Origin: Anaerolineales bacterium
GTDB lineage: Bacteria > Chloroflexota > Anaerolineae > 4572-78 > J111
Direction: 5' to 3'
Length of the DNA stretch: 61,861 nucleotides
Assembly (NCBI GenBank): GCA_020634935.1
Contig: JACKAT010000032.1
Location: forward strand, 1-61,861
Position 1 is the stretch's first letter; every line of letters starts with the position of its first letter. A program made the position numbers and the translations under genes. Positions 8,118-16,924 of this stretch are shown piece by piece. The notes under the pieces are model-generated. The model was not told the origin of the DNA. It ran no database searches and worked only from the letters and a program-made list of their open reading frames with translations.

Positions 8118-9722
8118 TTAATTTGCCTCAGTTTGTTGTTGTAGTTCTAGTTCCAGTTTAGATTGCCAGTCCAGTTTAGACTGAGCTGTCTGGCTTAACT
8201 CCAGGAAATTTTCGACCAACCGGGTTGGTATCTCTGTCAAGGCCGTAATATCCTTAACGGTTGTTTCCTCTTTATTCAGTTTAATCACCTGAGCGAATTT
8301 GTCCACGTAGCGCCTCACTGCTTGAGGCGAACGGTGGAAACGGTGGGCAATCTCTTCCGGCTCAGCGCCATCCAGCCACAGCTCAACCATACGCACCTTG
8401 TAGCTCGATCCGGGTGATGTCCCATTTAATCGTTCCAGCAGGTAGATCGGATGGCCTTCCCTTTCTAAACTGGCGAGGTCTCGGCGAAGCGTACTCAGAT
8501 CGATGCCCAGCAGTTGGGCCAGATTATCCTGGCTTAAAATGCCCCCTTGCTCAACTGCTTGCTCTAGCAACCGTAAAATTCGCCCTCGTCTAAGGCCGAC
8601 CGCCCGTTCCCGTTGTTTGACATCGTCATCTTCCGGACCGGCATCGATAGTCAAGACCACTTCCACCGGCTTATCTTCTGCCGCTGGCGTCTCTAAGCTG
8701 GTCACAGTGGCCCGAACTTGGCCAGAGTAGACCATTGAGTGGGTCGGTTTGACCAGCATATCCTGAGCGGTGGTGAGGATCTGCCGGGATAGATAGAACG
8801 GTAGGTTGAAATCCTTCTGCAATATATCGAGAAAATCTTGTTGGTCGCGGGCGACTTGTCGCTTGAAATTTTGGGTTGAAAAATTTTTGGCTTGACGCTT
8901 AGCGCTGCTTTCCTTCGAGGCTTTGACCTCGATGGATTTGCGTTTGCCCACCTGACTAAGACGCAGTTTCATGCCATCTTCGGCAATCATTAAGTCGCCG
9001 TTGTAATATTTGGCAAAAGCTTCTCTAATGGCCTCAGGGGTCTGATCATACTCCAGCCCAATATGACTGATTAACACATGGGGAATTTTAGCGGCGGCCA
9101 CAAATTCGGCCACTTCTTCAGGCCGGTGGTGGGCCATCTCGTGAATCAGCAGATCACACTTTTCAATGTAAGGCGACAACTCGTGCGGCGAAACCAGATC
9201 ACCGCTGTAAACCATCCGCCACCCCGGACCGTCAATGATCATGCCGTATGCGGCGGCTTTACGACCAAAATGGGTTTTGTATTTGGCATTCTCCAAATGC
9301 TGTGTCCGAAAAAAAGTGGCTTGCAATAGTGACTCGGTATACGTCTCGTTCGATTTTACCGTAGTGACTTTAAGACTGTAGCTGAGTTCATCGGGCAACA
9401 CGAAGGAGTCTTCCAACAAGCGTTGAATTTTGCTGCGCGTGCCTCGGGGGCCGTATATTTTTAGAGCGCGGGAGCGGTTGAGGAGATGATTTTGAGTGAG
9501 CAGCAGCCCCAAATTAGCCACGTGGTCCATATGCCAGTGACTCAAAAAGAGCGCCCGCACATCAAGCGGATCGAGATCATGTTTATATAGTAGCGAACTG
9601 ACCGGGGCGCCGCAATCCAGCAAAAAGAGCTTGCTGGTCGCTCTCAAAGCGTAGGCCGATTGGAAACGCCGCTGCGTCGGCAAACCGGATCCGGACCCCA
9701 AAACAATCAGTTCATCGGGCAT
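8118..9722 (-). CDS. MBL-fold (RNase Z-like) hydrolase fused to DUF1670/HTH domain
   Basis: A 534-aa two-part protein. Residues 1-260 are a metallo-beta-lactamase fold of the RNase Z/arylsulfatase kind. They include the metal motif SHWHMDH (His62, His64, Asp66, His67), a GDL strand at about 175, HEMAHH and HISHIGL. Residues about 290-534 match the DUF1670 type: a helical region, then a winged HTH (LAQLLGIDLSTLRRDLASLEREG) and a second HTH-like part (EIAHRFHRSPQAVRRYVDKFAQVIKL). The first half predicts a phosphodiesterase or RNA-processing nuclease, the second DNA binding. It lies between mltG (16 bases) and the zinc-ribbon gene (6 bases) in one apparent operon. Confidence 0.82.
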   Translation of the reverse strand: MPDELIVLGSGSGLPTQRRFQSAYALRATSKLFLLDCGAPVSSLLYKHDLDPLDVRALFLSHWHMDHVANLGLLLTQNHLLNRSRALKIYGPRGTRSKIQRLLEDSFVLPDELSYSLKVTTVKSNETYTESLLQATFFRTQHLENAKYKTHFGRKAAAYGMIIDGPGWRMVYSGDLVSPHELSPYIEKCDLLIHEMAHHRPEEVAEFVAAAKIPHVLISHIGLEYDQTPEAIREAFAKYYNGDLMIAEDGMKLRLSQVGKRKSIEVKASKESSAKRQAKNFSTQNFKRQVARDQQDFLDILQKDFNLPFYLSRQILTTAQDMLVKPTHSMVYSGQVRATVTSLETPAAEDKPVEVVLTIDAGPEDDDVKQRERAVGLRRGRILRLLEQAVEQGGILSQDNLAQLLGIDLSTLRRDLASLEREGHPIYLLERLNGTSPGSSYKVRMVELWLDGAEPEEIAHRFHRSPQAVRRYVDKFAQVIKLNKEETTVKDITALTEIPTRLVENFLELSQTAQSKLDWQSKLELELQQQTEAN

Positions 9723-9738
9723 AACTCAACTCTCTAAA

Positions 9739-10902
9739 TTATTGGCAGGCTGCGACATTAGCCTCATGGCTGGCGAAATCTTCAGCAAAAAGGTGAGCCC
9801 CTTCGCCGCCGCAGCCCATAAAGAATAGATAATTAGTTTGGGCCGGTTGCAGGGCCGCATTAATGGATGACACGCCTGGATTGGCGATGGGGCCAGGAGG
9901 CAGCCCGCTGTTCATATAGGTGTTGTAGGGCGAGTTGACCTGGCTGTATTCTTCCAACGTCACCGGCGTTTTCCACCATTGGCCGCTATCGGTCTGGTAA
10001 CCCATCGCATACTGAACCGTGGGATCCGCTTGTAAATACATGCCCTGCGCTAAGCGGTTAAGATACACACTGGCAATCGCCGGGCGCTCTTCCGGAACAA
10101 CGGCTTCTCGTTCCACAATCGAAGCCACAGTCAAGATTTGGTAAAACGTGTAACCTTGGGCCGAAGCCAAATTCAAAGCATCGGGTGGGATTTTCTGGGC
10201 CATATTATTCAACATCCGGGCGATAAGATCTTCCGGAGTGGTGTTGAGAGCCGGCAGCCGGTAAGTATCGGGAAATAGATAGCCCTCGTAAGAGGCTCCC
10301 GGCGGTCGATCGGCCAGCAGGGGATGATCGACCACGGTTCCCTGGCGGACGGCGGCCAGAAATTCGGAACCGTCCATAATGTTCGCTTTAGTCAACAGTT
10401 CGGCGATCTCCTCGGCTCGCAGACCCTCAGGAATGGTGATGGCTACTTCCTCAAAGTTAGCCTTTTGCAACGCCTCAGCGATCTCCCGCATGTTCATATT
10501 GCGTCGCAGCACGTAGTCACCTGCCTCCAGAGAAGCGTCTAGCCCATTGTAACGCAAAAACAGCCGGAACACATCCGGATCAGTGATAAACTGCTGCTCG
10601 ACCAGTTTTTCAGAAATAGAGACGCCCGTCTCACCTGACTCAATGGTAAAAGGCACCGGTGACGGATCATTAGAGACGGGGGTATTAATTTTTTCTGATT
10701 GGCTCTGCAAATAAAACCCTAAAAAGAACTCTTCGATATTTTGCGGCGACCGCACTACCGACGCATCGCCGACTGAAATAGAAGCGGCCGCGGCTTCATC
10801 TTGCGTGGAGAAAGCCCAAAATCCGGCTCCCAAAATAACCACAATAGCAGCTACGGCAATAACGAAAACAGTAAAACGAAAAATCGCTCTAAGAACGATC
10901 AT
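9739..10902 (-). CDS. mltG: Endolytic murein transglycosylase MltG
   Basis: A 387-aa YceG/MltG protein that cleaves nascent glycan strands at the outer face of the membrane. An N-terminal membrane anchor (about 5-30) precedes a LysM-like part (IESGETGVSISEKLVEQQFI, IPEGLRAEEIAELL). The catalytic domain has EGYLFPDTYRL, the catalytic Glu264 in VASIVEREA, YLNRLAQGMYLQADPTVQYA and the closing SPYNTYMNSGLPPGPIANPG motif. ATG at 10902 is chosen because GGAG stands five bases before it; the in-frame ATG at 10917 has no ribosome site. It heads the minus-strand run with the MBL-DUF1670 and zinc-ribbon genes. Confidence 0.93.
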   Translation of the reverse strand: MIVLRAIFRFTVFVIAVAAIVVILGAGFWAFSTQDEAAAASISVGDASVVRSPQNIEEFFLGFYLQSQSEKINTPVSNDPSPVPFTIESGETGVSISEKLVEQQFITDPDVFRLFLRYNGLDASLEAGDYVLRRNMNMREIAEALQKANFEEVAITIPEGLRAEEIAELLTKANIMDGSEFLAAVRQGTVVDHPLLADRPPGASYEGYLFPDTYRLPALNTTPEDLIARMLNNMAQKIPPDALNLASAQGYTFYQILTVASIVEREAVVPEERPAIASVYLNRLAQGMYLQADPTVQYAMGYQTDSGQWWKTPVTLEEYSQVNSPYNTYMNSGLPPGPIANPGVSSINAALQPAQTNYLFFMGCGGEGAHLFAEDFASHEANVAACQ

Positions 10903-11147
10903 TGGCACTCCATCCATCTAAAATAGTTACTACTCACAAAGACCTGGACGCTGTTTTAACTTCAAAGGTGTTTTCCCGGCAAAGGTCGTGAGATAATGCG
11001 AACCAGGTCTGGTATTATAAAAATTGCCAAGCGTTTTCAGGTAACGACTTGGCGATAGGGCATTTTACCTTACGTCAGCTTAATAGACAAGTGGATAAAA
11101 TTGGCCGAGTTTCCCCTGGCTGGTTATCGTATTTCCAGAAATTTTGC

Positions 11148-11153
11148 TATACT
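11148..11153 (+). promoter_or_regulatory. Possible extended -10 promoter
   Basis: TGCTATACT holds an extended -10 (TG-n-TATACT) with TATACT at 11148-11153. No clear -35 is seen. It would give a long leader to the small gene at 11334, and that leader contains the 11196-11276 hairpin. Confidence 0.35.
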
Positions 11154-11195
11154 CAATAGAGATACACTACCTTTGCACGTTAAAGGATTATGACA

Positions 11196-11276
11196 AGAAA
11201 CCAGGTTTTTTAGTGTTAGAAAGAGGCACTTTTGGCCCCAAAAGGCTATCAATTAGGCATCAAAAACCTGGTTTCT
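11196..11276. repeat. REP-like palindrome, 15-bp perfect arms
   Basis: AGAAACCAGGTTTTT at 11196-11210 is perfectly repeated inverted at 11262-11276. A second inner palindrome (CTTTTGG-CC-CCAAAAG) lies at 11229-11244, and flanking TTTGCAC/GTGCAAA at 11172-11178 and 11282-11288 extends the symmetry. AAACCTGGTTT-type repeats are common between genes of Chloroflexota and cyanobacteria. The element lies in the gap between mltG and the 62-aa gene. Confidence 0.7.
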
Positions 11277-11333
11277 AAAAAGTGCAAACATAGTAAGAGA
11301 TAAAGCCATTAAACTTTAAAGGTGGGAGTTGGT

Positions 11334-11522
11334 ATGGACACAGAAACGCAAGGTAATGCGTCTCACTTTACTACAGAGGATTTAGACCTGATCGAATACC
11401 TGGTTAAACAAGCCTTAGAACATAGCTCGCGAATGGGGCAGACGCGCAGTGAGCAGTATCAACAAATTTTAGCTAAACTGCCCTTTTACCGGGCTGTCGC
11501 CTGGCAAATTTCGCGCCATTAA
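11334..11522 (+). CDS. Small conserved-looking protein, unknown function
   Basis: A 62-aa soluble, mostly helical protein (MDTETQGNASHFTTEDLDLI...). I do not recognise the family. ATG at 11334 is preferred over an in-frame GTG at 11322 because AGGTGGGAG lies about eight bases before it. It converges on the M23 lipoprotein gene with only one base between the stops. No metal or catalytic motif is visible. Confidence 0.6.
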   Translation: MDTETQGNASHFTTEDLDLIEYLVKQALEHSSRMGQTRSEQYQQILAKLPFYRAVAWQISRH

Positions 11523-11523
11523 A

Positions 11524-13092
11524 CTATTCGCCGGTATTGACAATTAAATTCATATCCGGCTCCCAACACTCACATGAGTCTCGGATTTCCGTGCCTTTGA
11601 TCAACTGACCCTCGTAAGGTACGGAATTGTTCTGCACCTCCCACCCCGACAGCTTCATAGGGACCGGCCCGCCCGCGGCCATCCACTCCCCATTGTAGCG
11701 TCGAGCAAAGTGGAGATGGCTAGAATTAGACAAACCGCCTTCACACGAGGCATAGCCAATCACATCCCCTTGTTTAAGGTGTTGGCCAACACTGATCGGC
11801 GTATCGATATCGAGTACCGTGTGGAGATAAAGGAGCACCCACCCGGTTTGGATGTTGCCATCCCCGTCCAGATCGAGATAAACCTCTCCGTTGCGGGCTA
11901 CCACCACAACGCCATCGGCCGCCGCCGTAATCGGCTCTTCCGAATAAAAGCAGCTGCCTAGTACATCGGGTGGCCCAAAGTCGATGGCCGCCCAGGCGCT
12001 GCCATCGACAAAACCGGCATGAGGCCCGCTGGTGAAGTAAAAGCCTTTCCCTTTGCGCCAGGGCAAGTGCAGCTCCGGTTGGGTGAGGTTACTTGGGATC
12101 AACGGGCGTATCTCATGGGCGGCCGGATCGCCAAACAGCGCCCGGTAGGTCGCCATAAAGCCGTCTGGCCCTAAATCATGCTGCCACGTCTCCCAATCGG
12201 CGTGAATCGATAGCAGATTCTGCACGCCGACCGTTCCGGCATTGAGACCCGGTTGGGTCACCACCAGGCTTCGATCGGGTAACTCGAATACCCAGAACCC
12301 GTCCCGCTTATAGCCGTAATAGCCGGCGTTGATCCGATTGGCGGTGAAGGTCATCGCCAGATATAGGCTGTCGCCGAAGGGGTTTTTGTCACCCAACGGC
12401 AGCCGAATCTGGGTTGCGGTCAAAGTAGGATTAGTGACCCAGCCGCCGTAATATTCTAACAGGGCCAGCAGCACTCGTGGACCGATGCTATACTGTTCAG
12501 CCACCTTTTTGATAATTTCGGCCCCGGTTAGCTGTTGGGCATCAACCCACTCCGTATATTCGTTTAGATAACCGCCTTGACTCTCCACAAAGGCAGCGAT
12601 ATCAAAATCAACATAACTGGGGCTGTACACCACCTCGCTGTCAGGCAGCAGGACCTGATCCGGCGCTTTCTTATCGACGTTGAGCGGCACCCGCAGAACC
12701 TGATCAATATTAATCGGCGCCGCCGGTCCATCGAGATGGTTCAGTTTCACTAATGTTTCAATTTCCGTATTGTAAATGTAGGCTAGGTAAGTGAGCGATT
12801 CGCCGTTGGTGACGGTGTGATAGGCGTATAAACCGTCGGCCGGAGGAGTGGGAATCGGCATCGGGGCAACGGTAGAAACCGTTGGTGAAGCCACAGGCGC
12901 TACCGTAGGCGGCAGCGGAGCGCGGTCGTTGATATTGCTGGTGACGATAGTCATGGTAGGGAGAGGTTCGACCGTTGGCCGGCTCAGTTGTATTTTTTCG
13001 ACATCCGGGGCTTGTCTGCACCCAGACACAAATAACAGTAAGCCGCCTATTACACAGGCAGCTACTTTTATTCTAAAAAAAATAACAATCAT
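11524..13092 (-). CDS. LysM and M23-peptidase-like lipoprotein
   Basis: A 522-aa exported lipoprotein. A signal peptide (IKVAACVIGGLLLFVSGC) ends in a lipobox Cys. A threonine/proline-rich linker is followed by a LysM domain (YHTVTNGESLTYLAYIYNTE) at about 90-140, a helical central domain (about 160-330) and a C-terminal M23/LytM-like domain (about 370-500) with YLHT and the metal motif SHLHFARR. The usual first zinc motif (HxxxD) reads AWAAIDFGPP, so metal binding may be altered. ATG at 13092 is chosen because the upstream extension starts with TTG and would place polar residues before the signal peptide. The likely role is peptidoglycan binding and hydrolysis or regulation. Confidence 0.82.
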   Translation of the reverse strand: MIVIFFRIKVAACVIGGLLLFVSGCRQAPDVEKIQLSRPTVEPLPTMTIVTSNINDRAPLPPTVAPVASPTVSTVAPMPIPTPPADGLYAYHTVTNGESLTYLAYIYNTEIETLVKLNHLDGPAAPINIDQVLRVPLNVDKKAPDQVLLPDSEVVYSPSYVDFDIAAFVESQGGYLNEYTEWVDAQQLTGAEIIKKVAEQYSIGPRVLLALLEYYGGWVTNPTLTATQIRLPLGDKNPFGDSLYLAMTFTANRINAGYYGYKRDGFWVFELPDRSLVVTQPGLNAGTVGVQNLLSIHADWETWQHDLGPDGFMATYRALFGDPAAHEIRPLIPSNLTQPELHLPWRKGKGFYFTSGPHAGFVDGSAWAAIDFGPPDVLGSCFYSEEPITAAADGVVVVARNGEVYLDLDGDGNIQTGWVLLYLHTVLDIDTPISVGQHLKQGDVIGYASCEGGLSNSSHLHFARRYNGEWMAAGGPVPMKLSGWEVQNNSVPYEGQLIKGTEIRDSCECWEPDMNLIVNTGE

Positions 13093-13334
13093 AATGTCTA
13101 TGTGGTCGGTTTCGACCGATGAGTTTGAATTACCCAAACAACAACAGCAGCGGAGAAAGGCTAATTTATGTCGAATTTATCGAACCTACCTCGAAAGGCC
13201 GAACAAGTATAGCACGGAGTTATATGACCGCCAAATGATCAATAAACAGTCTAGCGTGCTAAGTTTAGGCGGCTGGTTTGGCGCTCATGGTTGACTAGGT
13301 ATTTTATACCCGCTTAAACCCGAATTTTATACGC

Positions 13335-13363
13335 TTTACACCCTCTTACCCTCAAGGTATACT
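13335..13363 (+). promoter_or_regulatory. Sigma70-type promoter of the GH44 gene
   Basis: TTTACA at 13335-13340, a 17-base spacer and TATACT at 13358-13363, about 225 bases before the GH44 start. The rest of the 13093-13587 gap holds no open frame that looks like a gene. TTTTATAC occurs twice just upstream. Confidence 0.5.
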
Positions 13364-13587
13364 GCCACCAAAGGTTTTTCAATAGATAACTTTCGTCTAT
13401 AAAGCCTTTTCCGGTCAACGGTTATGCCTCACCTGAGTAGACGATCAGGTTACTTGAGCCGGATTGAAGAGATAAGGGAAAATTAACAATTCAATCTCCC
13501 CCAATCCCCAGCCATAAGCCTGGTTGACTGTCTCAATTTGAGGCGTCACCTTTAAAATAGAATAGCGCCAGAAATAGGAGTAGAACA

Positions 13588-15765
13588 GTGTGGAAGCGTG
13601 GATACATGAGAGTTTTTCTATTCTTGAACATGTTTATTGGGTTAGTTATCGGGTTAATGGTCTGGTCGCTGGGGGGCAGTCAAGCTCAGGCGGATATGGT
13701 GATCTATGGCGACAGTCTGGAGCGTAACTGGGAAAATTGGTCGTGGGATACCATTGTCAACTTTACCCAGAGCGAGCTTAAAAATTCCGGCAGTACCGCC
13801 ATCTCTGCCATCTATACTCAAAGTCAAGCCGGCCTCTACCTTCACAGCACAGTTGATATCGATACCTCGCCCTACGATACACTGCGTTTTAACATCCACG
13901 GTGGCGCTAAAGGCAACCATACCCTAAAAGTCCTTCTAACCGATACCGAAGATAACCTCATTGAAAGCCCCGTGGCGGTGACCTCATCCGCCGGCATTTG
14001 GACCCCTATCGAAATCCCCTTGGTCAATTTGCTGGCCGGTCAAACGCTCATTAGGGGTATTGTCTGGCAGAGCAGCGCCGGCAGTGTCCAGCCAATTTTC
14101 TATATCGATGATATCTCCCTGCTGATCCGCGATCAGAAGCTCCCGCCGACCACATTGCCCACTACCGGGCTGGTGCTAACGATTAACGCCGCAATGGACC
14201 AGCACCCCATCGATCCCAACATCTACGGCCTCAACTTTGCCGATGCCGCTCTGGCCGCCGACTTAAATCTCCCGATTAATCGCTGGGGCGGCAAAGTCGC
14301 CACTCGCTACAATTGGCAGCTCGATGCTACCAATCAAGGCAGCGATGGGTTTTTTATGAACACGCCCTACAACAACACCTACCCCGACCTCTTACCCGAC
14401 GACTCGGCCTCTGATAAATTTATCGAAGCCAACCAAGCCACCGCCACCCAATCTCTCCTGACCGTGCCGCTCATCGGCTGGAGCGCCAGAAGCCGTGATC
14501 GCGATTGTGGTTTTAGCGCCGCCCAATACCCTGACCAGCAACAGTTCGATGATGTTTGGAGCTGCGGTAACGGCCTCCTCCCCGATGGCACGCCCATTAC
14601 AGGCAGCGACCCTTTGGCGACCAGCTTGGCCGTCGACGAGACGTTTGTCAGCAGTTGGGTTGCTCACGTCGTCAGCCGTTACGGTTTGGCCGATGATGGT
14701 GGCGTCCGGTTTTACAATCTCGACAACGAGCCGATGATGTGGCATCGCACGCACCGCGATGTCCATCCCCAACCCCTTAGCTACGATCAACTGCGCGACC
14801 TGACCTACCGCTATGCCGCCGCCGTTAAAAAGGTTGATCCTGAAGCCAAAATTCTTGGCCCCGTAGCCTGGGGCTGGGCCGACTATTTCTACTCGGCCCT
14901 GGATCAAGCTGCTGGCGATAACTGGTGGCAAAATCCGCCGGATCGGAACGCTCATGGCGGCGTTCCGCTGGTGGAATGGTATCTGTGGCAAATGCAGCAG
15001 TACGAAATGGAAAACGGTCTCCGCCTGATCGACTATCTGGATTTGCATTATTATCCGCAGGCGGCTGGAGTGGCCATGAGTGAAGCCGGCGACGCCGATA
15101 CCCAGGCCCGGCGGCTGCGCTCGACCCGTGCATTGTGGGACCCCACCTACATTGACGAAAGCTGGATCGGCGAGCCGGTTAGGCTCATCCCCCGCATGAG
15201 AGCCTGGGTTGATACTTACTATCCTGGCACCAAGTTAGCGATTAGCGAATACAACTGGGGAGCGCTCGATCACATTAACGGCGCTTTGGCCCAGGCTGAC
15301 ATTTTGGGGATTTTTGGCCGCGAGGGCCTTGACCTGGCCACGTTGTGGTCGCCGCCGGCGTTTGATGAACCGGGAGCCTTTGCCTTCCGTATCTACCGTA
15401 ACTACGACGGCAGCGGCGGCAGCTTTGGCGATTGGAGCGTCAAAGCCGACAGCAGCGATCAAGCCAAACTGGCCATCTATGCGGCCCGGCGCAGCAGCGA
15501 TGATCATCTAACGGTGGTCGTCATCAATAAGAGTAGTCGCCAGTTGACCGGCAGCATCAATCTGTCCGGCTACACCCCTGCGCCGCAAGCGGCCGTTTAT
15601 CGCTACGCCGCGGACGATCTGTCGCAAATTGTGCGCTGGCCAGATCAAGAGGTTTCGGCGGAATTCAGCACCGATTTCCCGCCCGAGTCCATCACCCTCT
15701 TTGAACTCAGCCCCGGCTCCCTCCAACCGCTCGCCGACGATATCGACCAGCCGATTCTGCGATAG
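13588..15765 (+). CDS. Secreted glycoside hydrolase, GH44 family
   Basis: A 725-aa secreted beta-glycanase. The signal peptide at about 7-36 ends SQAQA. Residues about 38-195 form a beta-sandwich of carbohydrate-binding type (YIDDISLL at its end). Residues about 205-610 are the GH44 barrel, with NRWGGKVATRYNW, the acid/base candidate Glu381 in LDNEPMMWHRTH and the nucleophile candidate Glu554 in AISEYNWG. A C-terminal beta domain follows. GH44 enzymes cleave cellulose, xyloglucan and related beta-1,4-glucans. GTG at 13588 is chosen because AGGAG stands seven bases before it; ATG at 13606 has no such site. The gene stands alone, and a large inverted repeat follows the stop. Confidence 0.88.
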   Translation: MWKRGYMRVFLFLNMFIGLVIGLMVWSLGGSQAQADMVIYGDSLERNWENWSWDTIVNFTQSELKNSGSTAISAIYTQSQAGLYLHSTVDIDTSPYDTLRFNIHGGAKGNHTLKVLLTDTEDNLIESPVAVTSSAGIWTPIEIPLVNLLAGQTLIRGIVWQSSAGSVQPIFYIDDISLLIRDQKLPPTTLPTTGLVLTINAAMDQHPIDPNIYGLNFADAALAADLNLPINRWGGKVATRYNWQLDATNQGSDGFFMNTPYNNTYPDLLPDDSASDKFIEANQATATQSLLTVPLIGWSARSRDRDCGFSAAQYPDQQQFDDVWSCGNGLLPDGTPITGSDPLATSLAVDETFVSSWVAHVVSRYGLADDGGVRFYNLDNEPMMWHRTHRDVHPQPLSYDQLRDLTYRYAAAVKKVDPEAKILGPVAWGWADYFYSALDQAAGDNWWQNPPDRNAHGGVPLVEWYLWQMQQYEMENGLRLIDYLDLHYYPQAAGVAMSEAGDADTQARRLRSTRALWDPTYIDESWIGEPVRLIPRMRAWVDTYYPGTKLAISEYNWGALDHINGALAQADILGIFGREGLDLATLWSPPAFDEPGAFAFRIYRNYDGSGGSFGDWSVKADSSDQAKLAIYAARRSSDDHLTVVVINKSSRQLTGSINLSGYTPAPQAAVYRYAADDLSQIVRWPDQEVSAEFSTDFPPESITLFELSPGSLQPLADDIDQPILR

Positions 15766-15775
15766 AATAAAGAAA

Positions 15776-15848
15776 AATAGACAGGATTTACAAGATTAAC
15801 CGGATAAAAGGATCAAAAATCTTGTAAATCTTGTAAATCCTGTCTATT
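15776..15848. repeat. 22-bp perfect inverted repeat, probable bidirectional terminator
   Basis: A 22-base arm at 15776-15797 is perfectly repeated inverted at 15827-15848, with core TAGACAGGATTTACAAGA. An extra half copy (ATCTTGTAA) stands inside the loop. It lies 10 bases after the GH44 stop, between convergent genes. Repeats of this AATCCTGTCTATT kind occur widely between bacterial genes. Confidence 0.75.
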
Positions 15849-15869
15849 AAAGAACAAAAAATTCTTACT

Positions 15870-15949
15870 CCACAAACTCTACCAACTCCATGAACTCCAC
15901 AAACTCTATAAACTCCACGAACTCTACCAACTCTATAAACTCCCTAACT
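15870..15949. repeat. 9-bp minisatellite, eight units plus a partial one
   Basis: Eight units of CYAYRAACT in perfect 9-base register run from 15870 to 15941 (CCACAAACT, CTACCAACT, CCATGAACT and so on), then a shortened unit. The stop codon of the minus-strand TPR gene begins at the next base. The same unit occurs at 6962-6997 and, inverted, at 24549-24593. Confidence 0.85.
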
Positions 15950-16612
15950 CTACGGCGATTTCAGATTATTAATCCGCTGCTGCACCACCGCCCCATTTTC
16001 ATAGCCGAGCATGATCGCGCGTTGCAGCGAGGTCTCGGCGGCATCGAACTGGCCGGCGAGCGCATAAGCCAGGGCCAGATTAGCGTGCGCCGTAGCGATC
16101 GTTTCATCCAGCCGGATCGCCTCGGTTAGCACCTGAATCGCCGCGTCCGGCTCATTGCGCGAGACATAGACCGCGCCCAAACTGGCATAGGCCAGGGCAT
16201 CGTCGGGCTTGAGATTGATAGCGCGTTTCTGGCTCGACTCGGCCTCGTTGAGTTGGCCCAGATAGAAGTAAGCGATGCCCAAATTATTCCAGGCCCGAAA
16301 CGACTCCGGATCGATCTCTACCGCCCGCTTGTGCGCTGCCAGCGCCTCGTCAAATTGATCAAGCCGGTCGTAGGCCGTGCCCATCATCGTGTAGATTTCG
16401 GCGGGCTTGTGCGTTTTCATCCCGGCCTCGATGGCTAGCTGGAACTGCTGAATTGCCCGCGTGTAATCGCCGCCATCATATGCTTCCACCCCCCGGTCGG
16501 CGAACACGTCGCCGGAGCTTTGAACCGGTTGGCTGCTGCACACCAGCCCCAGACTAAAAGGAAGCATCAGTAGGAGTAAGCCAGCCCACCTCTTCAATCG
16601 TTTACCGCTCAT
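15950..16612 (-). CDS. TPR-repeat lipoprotein
   Basis: A 220-aa protein with a signal peptide (MSGKRLKRWAGLLLLMLPF) and a likely lipobox Cys at SLGLVCSS. About five tetratricopeptide repeats follow to the end (e.g. GVEAYDGGDYTRAIQQFQLA, YDRLDQFDEALAAHKRAVEI, AYFYLGQLNEAESSQKRAI). TPRs act as protein-binding scaffolds, so an envelope-assembly role is inferred. ATG at 16612 is chosen so that the signal peptide is N-terminal; an in-frame ATG at 16633 adds seven residues. The stop codon abuts the 9-base repeat array. Confidence 0.8.
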   Translation of the reverse strand: MSGKRLKRWAGLLLLMLPFSLGLVCSSQPVQSSGDVFADRGVEAYDGGDYTRAIQQFQLAIEAGMKTHKPAEIYTMMGTAYDRLDQFDEALAAHKRAVEIDPESFRAWNNLGIAYFYLGQLNEAESSQKRAINLKPDDALAYASLGAVYVSRNEPDAAIQVLTEAIRLDETIATAHANLALAYALAGQFDAAETSLQRAIMLGYENGAVVQQRINNLKSP

Positions 16613-16689
16613 CTTATAGACACAATAATCCATATAAAATTCTTAGAAACTCTTTATGATTTTCCAAGAGATTGCTATTACTATTGTAA

Positions 16690-16824
16690 TCAAGTAACTG
16701 GCAAGGCCAAACGCACATCGAAAAACCGGGTCGTGTTCTGAGAACTCCCGCCGAGTTCGCCGCCCACAAAACTATCGCTACCGCCTTCGGCCAGCTTACT
16801 TCTGCAAATGATAAGCCCTCTCAT
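16690..16824 (-). other. Short 44-codon frame, possible gene remnant
   Basis: An ATG-initiated frame reads MRGLIICRSKLAEGGSDS and later FFDVRLALPVT. It has protein-like composition, no ribosome site, and its start codon lies inside the terminator hairpin at 16813-16838. It may be the tail of a lost gene upstream of the TPR lipoprotein. I cannot assign a family, and it may be chance. Confidence 0.25.
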
Positions 16825-16843
16825 CCATGAGAGGGCTTTTTTT
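16813..16843 (+). terminator. Rho-independent terminator upstream of the exosortase gene
   Basis: AAGCCCTCTCAT at 16813-16824 pairs perfectly with 16827-16838 and is followed by seven T. On the plus strand no gene precedes it for 1 kb, so it would end either a short leader RNA made from 16640-16812 or antisense transcription. Confidence 0.7.
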
Positions 16844-16924
16844 ACAATCCGACTAGAGATGGATGACTTTCCTTTTAGTCTCTGGTAAACTGGATCGCGC
16901 CGTAGCGAAGCAGAAAGAGCGCCA

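Noticed and set aside
13332..13363. CGCTTTACACC/CTCTTACCCTC before the GH44 gene as an 11-bp array
   Set aside because: Only two diverged units and a normal -35/-10 promoter explains the site.
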